From NCBI GenBank assembly GCA_038277395.1, contig CM076196.1, positions 80,346,286 through 80,410,285 on the forward strand: DNA of 64,000 nt, written 5' to 3'. The notes beneath the pieces are model-generated. The model saw only the letters and a list, made by a program, of their open reading frames with translations. It made no database searches and was not told where the DNA came from. The DNA comes from Dryocosmus kuriphilus. Lineage: Eukaryota > Arthropoda > Insecta > Hymenoptera > Cynipidae. Made by a program: the position numbers and the translations under genes. Below are positions 35,886 to 47,467 of this stretch, piece after piece; the stretch's first letter is position 1; each line of letters starts with the position of its first letter.

Positions 35886-37611
35886 GGCTTAATGTCTGGA
35901 TATTTAACTATAGGATAATGATCAATATATTAGGGTGTAACATCTAGATATTAAAATTTAAAACCTAGATATCACACCTTAATATCTAGAGCATTGTCGT
36001 ACTGCCTCATTTTGTTCATTTGGGTGAAAAAACACTGCCGTAAATTTACAACTGAAAATGAATGTTCATAGTGGTCGATTTAAAAAAAATACAAAACTAA
36101 GGGCTTAAAATTTATTTTTGCCCAATAGAAAGTATTTCCTATTCATTAAGGAATAAGATCTAAATTTTACAAGCAAAAGATAAATGTATAAAGTTATTTT
36201 CGTACTTAGAATATGGAAATTTGTAATTTTATTACAATTGAATGGCCCAAACAATTTTTTTTCCCTAGAATGATATGCACAAGATATCTTCTACATTATA
36301 AAGTGAATATTTTTCAATATAAATGAATTTGAAATATTTATACTGTGTGACAAAAAATAATTTTTAATTTTGAAATACACAAATATAAAAATTTTTACAT
36401 GGTTCCAAAATTTCTCTGAAACTTTACATTTTATTTTGCATATAATTTGCCTGAAAAAGATGTAAGATAGTTAGTTGGTGTCAGTTTTGGTGAAAGTCTA
36501 CATTTTTCTAAGCTTTTATAAGTTTTCCTTACCGATTTAATTAATTGAATGTTTAATTTATGAAAGTAGATATAAATAAGAATAGAAGGTGTATCTTGGG
36601 CAACAGGGTGAGTTATATACATTACATGTAAAAATAATAAAAATATTATTTCTTACTGTGACGTCAGAATTAATAACGTTTCTATGCATTTAAATGCAAA
36701 AAAATATATTAAGATTTCCAACGGTTTTTGAAAAATCTTTCTATCTTAATTTTTCGTGGAATTAGCCACTTTCTAAGATAAGCCTTTTTTTAATCCGATT
36801 TTCGTACGTGGATACACAATTTTGACCGGTAATGAAGCAATATGTACAAAAATTAACATTTTTGAATTGAAAGTCTTTGAAAATTGAGTCATCTAAAAAC
36901 GAAATATTTTTTCCCAAAAAGTCAAAATTGATAAATGCCAAATTAAAAATGATTTGCATTTAAGTAAAGGCACAAAAAATTATTAATTTTTTAAATACAT
37001 ATTTTTAAGTTCGTATAAATGTTTAAATGTTTTAAAAAGCTTTTTTAACGTGGAAATATGTACAGGGTTACATTAAATTTGACATTTAACAGGTTCAAAA
37101 TTAAAATTTTCAATTTGATTTAATTAATCTTTTTTAATAGAGAAATTTAGGGTGAATAATATTATGCAATAAGTGTTCAAAAAATTTTGAATTAATTGTT
37201 TAAACAATCAGTTTTAATTTGGAAGCCTTTAAAGTTGAATAAAATCAGCTTTTAAGTGTTTGAAGATCTTTGAACTTTAAAAATTTACCAAATTTATATT
37301 GAAAAGTATACATCATAAGTGCGACTTTAGCGCCTCTAAACGATCGCTAAAACAGTATTTCTCGGCCTAGACCTTTAAGCGACTGACTTAGGGTCCAAGG
37401 CTTATAAAGCAGTGACGTACTGTGATCTAATTGACTAATGAAAAATCGCTGCACACATTATGGGATTCTGTGCGATTCACATTATCGCCGCACTATGGCG
37501 CTGTCAGGCGTCTAAAATCGCACTTGTGATGGACTTGTGATATAAAAAATATTGTATGACAGACGGTACTTCACGCTCACCGAAAAAGTGTTGCTTAGGG
37601 TCCTTGTATAA
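35886..37611. other. Unassigned AT-rich sequence
   Basis: No gene is supported. A small inverted repeat at about 35931-35977 pairs GGGTGTAACATCTAGATAT with its inverse, within several ATATCTAGA-like words. Confidence 0.4.
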
Positions 37612-37613
37612 TA

Positions 37614-38947
37614 CGAGGCGCGTTTTTTAAGTAAGTACCGTTTTGAAATAAAAAAAAAAAACTAGCAGAGATACTTGAATAATTTTATTTTCACATGAAA
37701 GCTTATAGTTTAAACTACTTTTCTACATAATTGCCGCCATTATTGAGGCACTTATCGTATCGTCCAATTAGCTTTTGAATTCCGTCGTCATAGAATTCTG
37801 CCGCCTGTCTTGACAACCACTCAAACACAGACGTTTTGACTTCGTCATCGTCGTCGTGGCGCACGCCGCCCAGGTGTTTCTTCAAATGAAGGAAAATGTG
37901 ATAATCGCTGGGCGCTAGATCTGGGCTGTAGGGAGGATGATCAAGTTGTTCCCAACCAAATTCTCTTATCAGATCTTGGATTCGGTTAGCGGTATGTGGA
38001 CGGGCGTTATCGTGAAGCAAGATGACACCTTTAGTTAGCATGCCACTCCTTTTGTTTTGGATAGCACGGCGGAGTTTTCCCAAATTTTCACAATATGTCA
38101 TTGAATTTATTGTGTCCCCGCAAAGCAAGAAATCAACCAGTAACACCCCTTTCCGGTCTCAAAACACTGTACACATGATTTTTCGGGCTGAAATTGTTTG
38201 CTTAAACTTGCCCTTTCTGGTCGAAGTCGAATGCCGCCATTCCATAGACTGCTGTTTTGATTCTGGTGTAACGTAGGCTACCCATGTTTCATCGCCTGTC
38301 ACTATTTGGTTTAAAAAATCGTCGCCTTCTTCATCGTACCGCAAAAGGAAAGACAAAGCACTTCCCAAACGTTTCGTTTTGTGCACTTCCGTCAGCATTT
38401 TCGGAACCCAGCGTGAACACAACTTCCGATAGTGTAACCGTTTCGTCACAATTTCGTAGACAACACTTCGAGAAGCTTGAGGAAACTTTTCAGATAATGT
38501 TGAAATTGTGAAGCGTCTGTTCTCTTGGATTTTTTGGTCAACTTTTCCCACCAAATCGTCAGTAATGACCGAAGGGCGGCCACTGCGTTCTTCATCATGA
38601 ACGTTGAAGCGACCATCTTTAAATGACCTAACCCACTTTCGCACCATTCCTTCACTCATTATGTTTTCTCCGCACACTGCACAAATCTCACGATGAATAT
38701 CGATTGCTTTTACTCGATTGGCACAAAGATAACGGATAACAGACCGCACTTCGCAGTCGGCGGGATTTTCAATAGGCGGAGGCATTTTAAACAGTCACTG
38801 ACAACCGTACGAATCGCTGAAAAATGCCGTAATGGCGTCTGGGCGTAGCTGACAGATGCAGCAACACAGCACGCATGCGCGGAACGCCGACCGCACCGCT
38901 GCAGCGGCGCAATTTGAAAACGGTACTTACTTAAAAAACGCGCCTCG
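37614..38947 (-). mobile_element. mariner transposon, second family
   Basis: Ends CGAGGCGCGTTTTTTAAGTA and the inverse at 38928-38947 are flanked by TA (37612-37613 and 38948-38949). The matching part of the ends exceeds 30 bp. Length is 1334 bp. The transposase is on the minus strand and differs in sequence from the two other mariners. Confidence 0.95.
37715..38785 (-). pseudogene. mariner transposase with one nonsense codon
   Basis: The frame is continuous for 356 codons from MPPPIENPA (38785) to NYVEK (37715), interrupted only by a TGA at 38156-38158 within CTVF-stop-DRKGVLL; the family normally has Trp (TGG) there. Landmarks: helix-turn-helix region with MVRKWVRSFKDG, first Asp in VTGDETWVAY, second in LLHDNARPH, third in YSPDLAPSDYH, with D34D spacing. 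A single point change therefore silences an otherwise complete transposase. Confidence 0.93.
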
Positions 38948-39082
38948 TAATTAACTATTATATTTTATAAATCAGTGATGATGTTGATTTTCTCGTCAGA
39001 GCATTCAAATTTGGTTAGAAATGAGAATAAAGATGTTGTAATCACTACTTCTGACCAAGTTTGATTCCAAAAAACATTCGTG

Positions 39083-39118
39083 TGCAACGTTTCGAAGCCG
39101 GAAAGGACTTCCGCATCA
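39083..39118 (-). ncRNA. Hammerhead ribozyme motif, one core change
   Basis: CTGATGCG, stem II GAAGTC-loop-GGCTTC, then GAAACGTT. Stem II pairs over six bases. The core CUGAUGAG has A changed to C. The following ACGU is self-complementary, as in PLE hammerheads, which are thought to act as dimers. Confidence 0.6.
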
Positions 39119-39300
39119 GGCAAAGTATTGTTAAAATTGTTTACATTTTCATGTTTTTGTAGTTAAAACATAAATATTTTGTTTCAACCTCAAATTTTTC
39201 TTGATAAACATTTCAAGAAATGTTTGAGGTTGAAGCGAATTTATATTTATATTTTAACTACGAAAACATGGAAATGTAAGCAATTTTAACAATAATTTGG

Positions 39301-39335
39301 CTGATGAGGAAGTCCTTTCCGGCTTCGAAATGTTG
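39301..39335 (+). ncRNA. Hammerhead ribozyme motif, intact CUGAUGAG core
   Basis: CTGATGAG (39301-39308), stem II GAAGTC / GGCTTC with a six-base loop, then GAAA (39327-39330) and TGTT. Preceding ATTTG can pair with CAAAT after the predicted cleavage site to give stem I. The short stem III reads AUGU where the family has ACGU, which weakens it. Confidence 0.7.
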
Positions 39336-39415
39336 TACACAAATGTTTTTTGGAATAAAACCTGGTCAGAATTAGTCATTACAACACCTTTATTCTCATT
39401 TTTAACTATTATATT

Positions 39416-41129
39416 GTTCAGGCCAAATCCGTTTAAATATTTAGAAAAGGTCGGCATTATTGGCAAAGAGTTAAAACAAGGAGGACCATTGCGGGAAACC
39501 ATGCGGCCTCAGGTTTGAGGTTATGTCCGGCCTTCGGCGTTGTTCCCCCTTGTTATTATTACTCCTTTTCAACAATATCAACCATTTATAAATGTTGAAA
39601 CAGATCTGGATTGAACAATATAAACATTTTTATAAAGTTTATCTGAATTTACATAACGAGTAATAATATGTCTGCAGAATCTGAAAATAAAATAAAGAAA
39701 CTCACGGAGAGGTTGTGGATCCCGAAAATTAAAATAAACGAAAAAAACTTGAATTCTTTAGGTTCAAATTGTCTCTTAGGCTTAGCTTTTCACGATTGTT
39801 TACTTAGGACCTTTCTAAATTTTCAGAATGGTGTCTGATTATATATATGTATATACATACACATATATTACTTTTATTATGATTTATCTACGATTTAAAT
39901 TATTAACTTTGATCCAACACGTGGGTCTTGCAGAGGGACTGGTACCAGCCTGAAGCGTCGACTATTGATATTTAAATAGATCAATAAATATATTATTTGA
40001 CCGAAAAATCGCTCAAGCTACACTATTCTGAATTTCAATTTGGGCCGATAATAATTTCTAATTTATTTGCAAGGTTCGTGCATTTAAAGTTGGAATAACT
40101 TAAGGCAATGCAACACACAATTACGTCATACATTTCCTACCTTGCCGACATTTCTTTGTGACCAACTTACGTCCACACGAAATGAGATATCGAGTTGAAA
40201 ATTTGGGAAACTAAATAAAAATTAATATGAAACGTTTATCTGGTCCTAAATTTTCATAATTACAAAAAAATTTCTGGAAAAATGTTTTTCTTTGTAATTA
40301 TAAAATTATTTCGTCTCGACGTAAGTTGGGTCAAAAAGGAAATGTCGGAAAGGTAGGAATCATATGACGTAAGTATGTATTACATGGCTTTAAAAATAAA
40401 TTTAAAATGGAACTGCTCATACTTTTAAATCTTAAGTTAAAATATTCAGATGTGGGATTTTATATCTATGGATTACTGAAAGAAAAAAAGAGCTAGCTTG
40501 AATCGAAAACTGAAAGTACAGGGGAAAAAAGTCTACATAAAACTGATCCCCATTTTTGCTAGTTATGGGTGAAAATTTCCGGTAGAGTTATGAAATTCAA
40601 AATGTAGAGCTCTCGTCACTCGAGTGATCTGGAACGAGAGAAAGATTGGAAATCCTGGTGAAGGACGACTGCGCCTCTGGAATCTCGAAAGCGGAAGGAA
40701 GAGAGATAAAAGAAAGAGGAGTGTGGGTAAAGATGGAAGAGAAGAGGATATTTGTAAACACAGTACACTTCTACAATTCATTCTATTTCCTTCCGGGATT
40801 ATTCCATAATCCAAAAACTATAAATATCTGGCTAGCAACTCTCATCTGTGTTCAAGACTTCGAATAAGTTTTCACCCGAGACCAAGTTACTTATTTACCT
40901 TCTGTCTCAGAGAAATAACGGATAGTTTTAAAAAGCCAGCCTGATTAGCCTTACAAATTTCATGAATATTTATAAGCATGAAAATTGATTCTGCTATTCA
41001 TTTATAAATATTCAGATGAAGAAAAGAGAACTAAAGAAGTTGAGATCTTCCAGAAGGGAAATAATTTTGGAATGTAGAAAGAGAAATTATACTGTAGGAT
41101 TTTTCTTTAGGTCAAGTGTTAAATAATCA
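39416..41129. other. Unassigned sequence
   Basis: No gene is supported. The GA-rich stretch 40620-40770 gives overlapping open frames on both strands without any recognised domain. Confidence 0.4.
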
Positions 41130-41137
41130 TTTTTATG

Positions 41138-42514
41138 GGATGGAGTTCAGAAAACCGGAAACCTCTGATTTTCTTGGGTCTCCGTATACTTATGTATTTT
41201 GACGTGCTGATTACGAAAATGATAGTGAAAATTGGCGACAAGGACGTCTTCATGGTAAAAACCATAAAAAACCCTATAAAAATTATGATTTTTTTTTATC
41301 TCAGTAAATACGGAGAATTTTGATAAATATTTCAAACAAAAGTTCGAACTAGTATAAAAATACATCTTTCTTGTATTATACACTTTTTGCCTAAAACCAT
41401 TATTTTTCGAGAAAAAGAGGATTTCGTTGGAAAAACCACAAAAAAAAAAGAAAACAGTTACAGATATGCGTTCGGTCACGCTTGTCCCCCTGTCCAAAGT
41501 TAACTGGGGGGGGGGGGGGGCTACGAATTTACTGAACAGTTACGAAAATGCGTTCAGCTACGCTCGTGCCCTTTTCCAGGTTTAAGTGGGGGAGGGAGGC
41601 TAAGCATATACTGACTAGTTACGAAAATGCTTTCAGTTACGTTCGTCCCCTTTTCCAGGTTCAAAAAGGGGACGAGCGTGACTGAACACATTTCCGTAAG
41701 CAGTCAGTCCCCCCCCCCCCCCCCCCCCCACTTAAACCTGGAAAGGGGGGAGAGCGTGACCAAACACATTTCCGTAACCAGTCAGTAAATGCGTAGCCCC
41801 CTCTCCCCATAAACCTGGAAAGGAGGATGAGCGTGACTGAACACATTTTCGTAACCAGTCAGTAAATGCCCCCCCCCCCCCCCAAGTTAACTTTGGACAG
41901 GGGGAAAAGTGTGACCGAACGCATATCTGTAACTGTTTTCTTTTTTTTGTGGTTTTTCCAACGCAATCCTCTTTTTCTCGAAAAATAATGGTTTTATGCA
42001 AAAAGTGAAAAGAGCCTCGGTAGCTCAGGTGGTAGTGTGTCAGTCTTCTAAGCAAGAGGTCCGGGGTTCTATTCCTGAGCCGAGTACCAATGGAATTTTC
42101 TATGTACTTCTACCGAGGCTCTCGTGGTTCGGAACCCACGTTAAACTGTAGGTCCCCTCATAAAGAGACTAAGGAAGTTGTAAAATTTGTTGGGAATTGT
42201 TTTGTAAGACTCTCGAAACGCGTAAAAGGGAGGGAGTATAAACTAATATACAAGTTTTATGCAAAAAGTGTATAATACAAAAAAGATGTATTTTTATACT
42301 AGCTAGAACTTTTATTTGAAGTATTTTTAAAAATTCTCCGTATTTACTGAGATAATGAAAAAAATCATAATTTTTATGGGGTTTCTTATGGTTTTTACTA
42401 TGAAGACGTCCTTGTCGCCAATTTTCACTATCATTTTCGTAATCAGCACGTTAAAATACATAAGTATACGGAGACCCAAGAAATCATAGGTTTCCGGTTT
42501 TCGGCACTCCACCC
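41138..42514. mobile_element. Foldback element with 8-bp TSD
   Basis: Left arm 41138 to about 41506 and right arm about 41883 to 42514 (minus its SINE insertion) are inverted copies. The tips are GGATGGAGTTCAGAAAACCG and, inverted, GGGTGGAGTGCCGAAAACCG. An exact 8-bp duplication TTTTTATG flanks the element (41130-41137 and 42515-42522). The centre (about 41507-41882) is a set of inverted and tandem copies of a unit with TTCAG-TACG-CTCG words and long G or C runs. Eight-bp TSDs would suit a hAT-related non-autonomous element. Confidence 0.85.
42008..42253 (+). mobile_element. tRNA-derived SINE, copy 2, with 17-bp TSD
   Basis: A perfect 17-bp direct repeat GTTTTATGCAAAAAGTG flanks the insertion (41991-42007 and 42254-42270). 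The head has an A-box GGTAGCTCAGGTGGTAG and a B-box-like GGGGTTCTATTCC. The tail GGGAGTATAAACTAATATA matches copy 1 at 4237-4559. It interrupts the right arm of the foldback element, so it is younger than that element; the perfect TSD also says it is recent. Confidence 0.9.
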
Positions 42515-42522
42515 TTTTTATG

Positions 42523-44575
42523 GATCAACAAGTGATGTTATGTATTTCACATCAACAAGTTATGCTACAAAAAAAAGTAGTATCAGTATCAGTAACTATC
42601 AGTAAGATGGCCTGGTATTTTGGAAAGCAGAAAAATACGTCTCAGCTTTACAAGTCTGTTGAATACATGCGGTTTTCGAGTTAATGGCCTTTGACTCGAA
42701 ACTAAATAATGTAGGTCTTCCCATCCCTACTGTAATATAATATCCACTCTATCAGGTTTGCCAACTCCAAAGATGTTGCATTATTAACAGCTCTTCCCAC
42801 TTCGTCTCTCCTTGGGACTGGATTTTGTGCATCTTGACATGGATTGGGTTAGATTTGAACGTGTCTGGTTAACAGGAATGCATATTGTATACTTCTGAGA
42901 GGCAAGATTGGTTATAGATGAAAAAGCGAGAAATAACAGAGAAAATCAATTTAATAAAGTTGAATAATTAGATTTTTTGATAATGTAACAGGTTGATTTT
43001 TAATACCTAAGGGAACGAATTAGTGCAATTTTATTCTTGACTGTCGAAATTGTAATGGTCTAAAACGGTAAATTAAATTAGTTCTTTTCATAAATGATTG
43101 TAAAGCAGTGAACAATTTGCAGTTATTACAAAGAATATTTTTATAAAATTGATGATATCCTTTTAAATTAGAGCCAGCGTCCTAAAATTTTTTTGTGGCA
43201 TATTAGTTTTTCACTAACTACATCTCTTATTGGTTAAATTTAGAGAAAACAGGAATTTAGTTTCCGTTGTAATTTTCCATAAGGTTGCTTCTCTGGAGTA
43301 TAAATTCAATTTTCCGAATTGGTAGCTTAACGACTTTGCTTTCTGTCCATGTTGCTACGGTGGTATCGTTAACAATGGCTACTATTGATCTGCAATTCGG
43401 CCTAGCTGCTGAGTACTCTCGATAATTCTGGAACGTGCAATGCATTGAGTTCGCTTCCTCACACAAGTATATGCGTCTACATGCGACTACATAAACCTAA
43501 CTTCACATTCGGGGCATGTGGTATTCAGGATTATGAGGTACACTCACTGTAGAGGCCATCAGTTTTGAAATCGTGGGAAATTAATTAATCTGCATCCACT
43601 AATACGTAGAGCGGATTAAGAGTGAAGGAGAGGGGTTATATACAGAATTCTCTTTCAGCCAAGCTTTCACGTCCCGTGGGGAAATTTCGACGACTGATAA
43701 TAGTTAACTTTAGACACTGAGATAAAAATTCCTAATTCTGAAATTTAATTAAAAGTTATAATTATTGTTTTGATTGCTGTTATTTGTTTATTTTCGATAT
43801 TTGCACTGTGTTATTCTCTTCTAGAGGGCTGTGATGCATAAGCAATGTATCCGATAAAAAGCTAAATATCAAGGGACCTTATCCCCTTTCATTGAGACAA
43901 AGTATATCGATTTGGCGTGGGATTTGCGGCGAAACGGTTGACTTGACCAAAGCGATCGCCCGTAAGCAAAAAAGTGTTCGCGACACAAAATAAGTATTAA
44001 CGAGCTTTCGTGAAAAGGAGAGAAAAATTTAAAGCACTTTTATACCAGTTTGTATTAGATTTCATAACTTAAATATTATGATTGATGTTGGGCTATACAT
44101 CAAAGTCACACAACAGAGCGTTTATTACAGCTTCTTCTGTAAGTTCTGCTGAGTGAACTCTTGAAAAGTTCTTTTAAGTTTTTTCAACTCATACTTTCTG
44201 CTTTCTTTTTTCACCCTCTAGTGTTACCGCAAACAGTTGCAATTGCTCGGCTGCGCTTTCGTTTTCTCTTCACCGCACCACGTCTCGAAATGAGCCAACA
44301 ATTTCAAGTTTAAGTTAATCCACTTTGCATCAAGGTAATTTAATTTAATTTTGAGCAACTATAGATGCTTGATTTTATTCTCTAAATCCGCATTTCATGA
44401 ATCAAGTTATTGCATATAAGGTTAATATCCGCGTGGCAAACGATTTTGACAATGAAATTTCTGAAACGATCGCGATAATTTACAATAATGAGGACAGTCT
44501 GCGCACATATGTTATTGACAATCATTAAACATTACAGCGCATAAAAAGGGCGATCTGACTATGCATGTGTATGCG
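42523..44575. other. Unassigned sequence
   Basis: No gene is supported. The minus-strand frame 43257-43466 has no domain I can name. The second copy of a 100-bp dispersed repeat lies at 44281-44378. Confidence 0.4.
44281..44378. repeat. Dispersed 100-bp repeat, copy 2
   Basis: Same orientation as the copy at 30915-31012, with a handful of differences. Confidence 0.7.
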
Positions 44576-45223
44576 TACACGGAGAAAAATGGATGGTCAG
44601 CTTGAACATCTAGAGTGCTAGACTGACCATATTTGAGTGTTAACTATGGGACAGCCCCCTAGATGGTGTGGCGTACCATCCGCGGAGTGTCAAAATTTGA
44701 TGGTTAGGCTTACTATCCCAGAATGTCTAGCTTACGATTCTGGAGTGTCAAAATTTGAAGGTTAGGTTCACTATCTCAGAGTGTCAAGTTGACGATCTTG
44801 GGTATATTTCCAGTTACATATATCTTGGGTTATTAAAAACCTATGCTAGTTTCTTTAATAAAACATAATATGTAACTGGAAATACCGACATTACGTGACG
44901 TTTCTGGTATGTTGCTAAATTAATTAAGTTTTTAAAAATATGGAAAATAATAATTAATGGATTAAAAAAGTGAACTGAAACATTTTAATGCATAATATGT
45001 ATGTTTTATTTTTATACAGAACTAATAGCAAACATTTACCCGGCGTTCCCCGGGCAGTAGCAGAGACTAACATATCTTTTCAATAAAGTTACACAAAATT
45101 AAACGAAAGGACAAACATTTCATACATTTAGCTTAAATAAATATGTTATACGTAATTTAATTATTCTTGCGCTTGTTCATTTGAAAACAATGAATATTAT
45201 ATATTATTAGATAAAACTTTTAT

Positions 45224-45688
45224 TCACAATAGAATTAAATCATTCCTACGAAATAACAAATTTGTACAAAAGTTACAGGGAAATTTTTCATTCCTCTCGC
45301 ATGTTCAAAATACAGAAAAAAGCAGGCAAATTTTCCTCATTTTTTAAAAATATTTCAAACATAAAAGAAGTTAATTTGAAGTTACAAACAGTTTAATTCA
45401 ACAAAAAAGCTTTACCTAAGAATATCTCGATGATGTGTTGGCTGCATTGCCAACTCTTCATGAGCTCTATACGTAACTATATCCTGACGATGCCATTCCT
45501 ATAAAAAAGCGTTGAAGGACAATGAATCAAATTATAGATTAAATAATTTTAAAAATAATTGTGAGTGATGAGTAAAACAACCACAGTAATACAACTTTAA
45601 AAATTGTATTATTTTAACCCTAACCTCAAAACTGCCAGTCTCGTGAGGTCTCGAGACTTCTACATTAGTTAAAATAGATACTTACCAT
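45224..45688 (-). CDS. Possible three-exon mini-gene inside TIR element
   Basis: On the minus strand, exon 1 ends with ATG at 45688-45686, directly followed by a strong donor GTAAGTAT. Intron 1 ends TTTTTTATAG at 45499. Exon 2 (45498-45416, 83 nt) is open in the frame set by that ATG and ends CTTAG before donor GTAAAG. Intron 2 ends TTATTTCGTAG at 45246. Exon 3 completes the codon, adds six residues and stops at TGA (45226-45224), which overlaps an AATAAA signal. A TTTAAA box lies at 45849-45854. The product would be 35 residues beginning MEWHRQDIVTYRAHEE; I recognise no family. It may instead be the first exons of a transposase whose remainder was deleted, or chance. Confidence 0.35.
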
Positions 45689-45867
45689 TCACGATCACAG
45701 CAAATCACGGGAAATCACTGTAAATCACAGAACTAGTTTTAAGTAACAGACTTCGCAAAACGCAAACTTACAATAACACAGAGATACCCGAGATAACCGC
45801 TTCGGCCGCGTTCGTTAGTCAGTTGTGAAGTTTAGCGGGATTAAGTTCTTTAAACCGGCGCGCGCAT

Positions 45868-46137
45868 TATTTGACCATCTCACAGCGTCGATCTGATTAT
45901 TTTTGATAGTGAGTTTGGCCCTCTCGAATGGTACAAATGACTGAAAACAAGACATTTAACTTAACCATCCCAGAGTTTCGATTCGATCATCCCTGATAGT
46001 AAGTTTGACACTCTCGGACGGTCAAAAGGAGTGAAAACAGGGTATTTAACTTGGCCATAGTAGAGTGTCGATTTGATAATCCCTGACAGTAAGGCTGATT
46101 ATCTGCGGGTGGTTAAGCTGAACATAAAATGAGAGTC
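45868..46137. repeat. 90-bp tandem repeat, three units
   Basis: Units are marked by CGATCTGATTAT (45889), CGATTCGATCAT (45979) and CGATTTGATAAT (46069), exactly 90 bp apart. Confidence 0.8.
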
Positions 46138-46248
46138 TCTTTGACTATGGAGAAAAACTGATGGATTGTACATGATACTGTCTGGTAGATCAAACTGACC
46201 ATTTAAATTTTGACACTCAAAGTTTGACTATCTATTTTTCTCCGTGTA

Positions 46249-46849
46249 GGTAATGCATGTCAAGCAATAACTCCCAATTAGCTTCCACAATTACATCGAT
46301 AAGATAACCTTCATTTTCCTACAGTCACAACCACTTCATTTCCTCTTTCTTATTCCTGGACGATTCATAGGCAAGTTTCTACACACACATATACATACCG
46401 AGCCTTATTTCGCCCTTGCGTGAAGGACAGCAAGGCTGTAAAAAAGCGCGCCTCGGGGCGCTGAGTTCGCTTGCATTAACCACCACACAGACCCTGATGT
46501 TATCGGGGGTTAAATATTTGCGGTTTTTTTTCTCATGTTACGAGGTTGCTGGAGTAATCAAAAAAGTTCGATCACGACGACTCTAATAAAAACTGACGCT
46601 TTTTTTTTGAACCGTAGAATTTAACGTCTCATCTTGGGAATCGAAAAAATACGTGACCATTATAGTGTTTGAAATTTGTACCTGAAGGGTAAAATTTCTA
46701 CTCTTCGTATTCCTTATTTTAAAAACTGTCTATGTTCCTCTGAAAATCGTAATTTTATAGACTTTTATAATTGAATTAGATTTTTCAACGCTAAGCTACT
46801 GGTCATAAATATGATTTAATAAAAGCGTGGTTAAAATTAACTTTGCAGG
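46249..46849. other. Unassigned sequence
   Basis: Nothing recognisable. 46435-46500 is more GC-rich than its surroundings but shows no tRNA or coding features. Confidence 0.4.
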
Positions 46850-47269
46850 TTGTCCTCTCATCTTTTCCTACCCCTTTCTCTAAAACTTACTCTTACCCTC
46901 TCCACCCTACCTGATTATTTATAATACCTCTAACCATTCACTTCCTCCTCCCTTCACCCTTCTGCTTACTCACCATTTTGCTTGTTCTCCCTTATCCTTA
47001 TTCTCTCTTTTCCTTATTCTCCCTTCTCCTTATTCTCCTTTCTTCTTATTCTCCTTCTCCCCGCTCCCTTCCACCAAACCAGCCACTTCGCATCACTACT
47101 AATTATTCATATTCATTGCACCCTTATCCTTATCTTTAAAACCTTCCATTTCTAATTTCTTTAAATTATATTAAAAAATTCGACACTTCTTTCATCGAAC
47201 ATTTTTGACTCCGAACCCTCTCACTACCGACCATCTTGTCTCCTTTCTTACTCCTTTCTCTCAACCCTG

Positions 47270-47311
<42 letters not shown>
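46850..47311. repeat. Pyrimidine-rich tract ending in 39 G
   Basis: About 46850-47270 is strongly biased to C and T on the plus strand, with runs such as CTCCTTATTCTC repeated. It is followed by an unbroken run of 39 G (47273-47311). Such sequence can form triplex or quadruplex DNA. The exact length of the G run may be uncertain in an assembly. Confidence 0.85.
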
Positions 47312-47312
<1 letters not shown>

Positions 47313-47467
47313 TGTAACTTTTAAACTTTCACTTTCACTTTAATTCACGTCAATTGTCGAGCGAAGAGGAAAGATGTGAAATCCTCAAAAGTTGTTTAAC
47401 GTCCGGGAAGAATAAGGTATTGAAGAAAGACAACACATCCAGACAATTTCAATTTGAAATCTTTAAT

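Larger units (their letters stand above)
38965..39401. mobile_element. Short palindromic PLE derivative with two hammerheads
   Basis: About 39019-39401 is an almost complete palindrome centred near 39210, with inverted hammerhead motifs at 39083-39118 (minus) and 39301-39335 (plus). A 14-bp direct repeat TTAACTATTATATT flanks it (38951-38964 and 39402-39415). About 54 bp of non-palindromic 'tail' lie between the left repeat and the palindrome. This matches the terminal organisation of the two longer PLEs (inverted termini, tail at one end only, 12-14-bp TSD) but holds no coding sequence. It lies 15 bp from the third mariner. Confidence 0.75.
44576..46248. mobile_element. TIR element with tandem subterminal repeats
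   Basis: The ends TACACGGAGAAAAATGGATG and, inverted, TACACGGAGAAAAATAGATA agree over about 24 bp. If TA is the target site, the ends start CACGGAG. Inside the left end are repeats of a unit with GAGTGTCAAAATTTGA; inside the right end are three 90-bp tandem units (45868-46137). A small inverted repeat around TATTTCCAGTTACATAT lies at 44808-44885, and a CCCGGCGTTCCCCGGG palindrome near 45040. The middle contains a possible spliced mini-gene. The superfamily is not determined. Confidence 0.65.

Noticed and set aside
42010..42085. A functional tRNA gene (anticodon region TCT-like)
   Set aside because: Part of the acceptor stem pairs, but the anticodon stem does not, the sequence continues into a SINE body with TSDs, and a second copy exists.
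43257..43466. Possible fragment of a host or piggyBac-like protein
   Set aside because: A faint resemblance only; 69 residues with no diagnostic motif and no TTAA-flanked ends nearby.
44527..46257. ATGCATGT on both sides of the 44.6-46.2-kb element as its TSD
   Set aside because: The two copies are not adjacent to the inverted ends and are at unequal distances from them; TA next to CACGGAG is the simpler reading.
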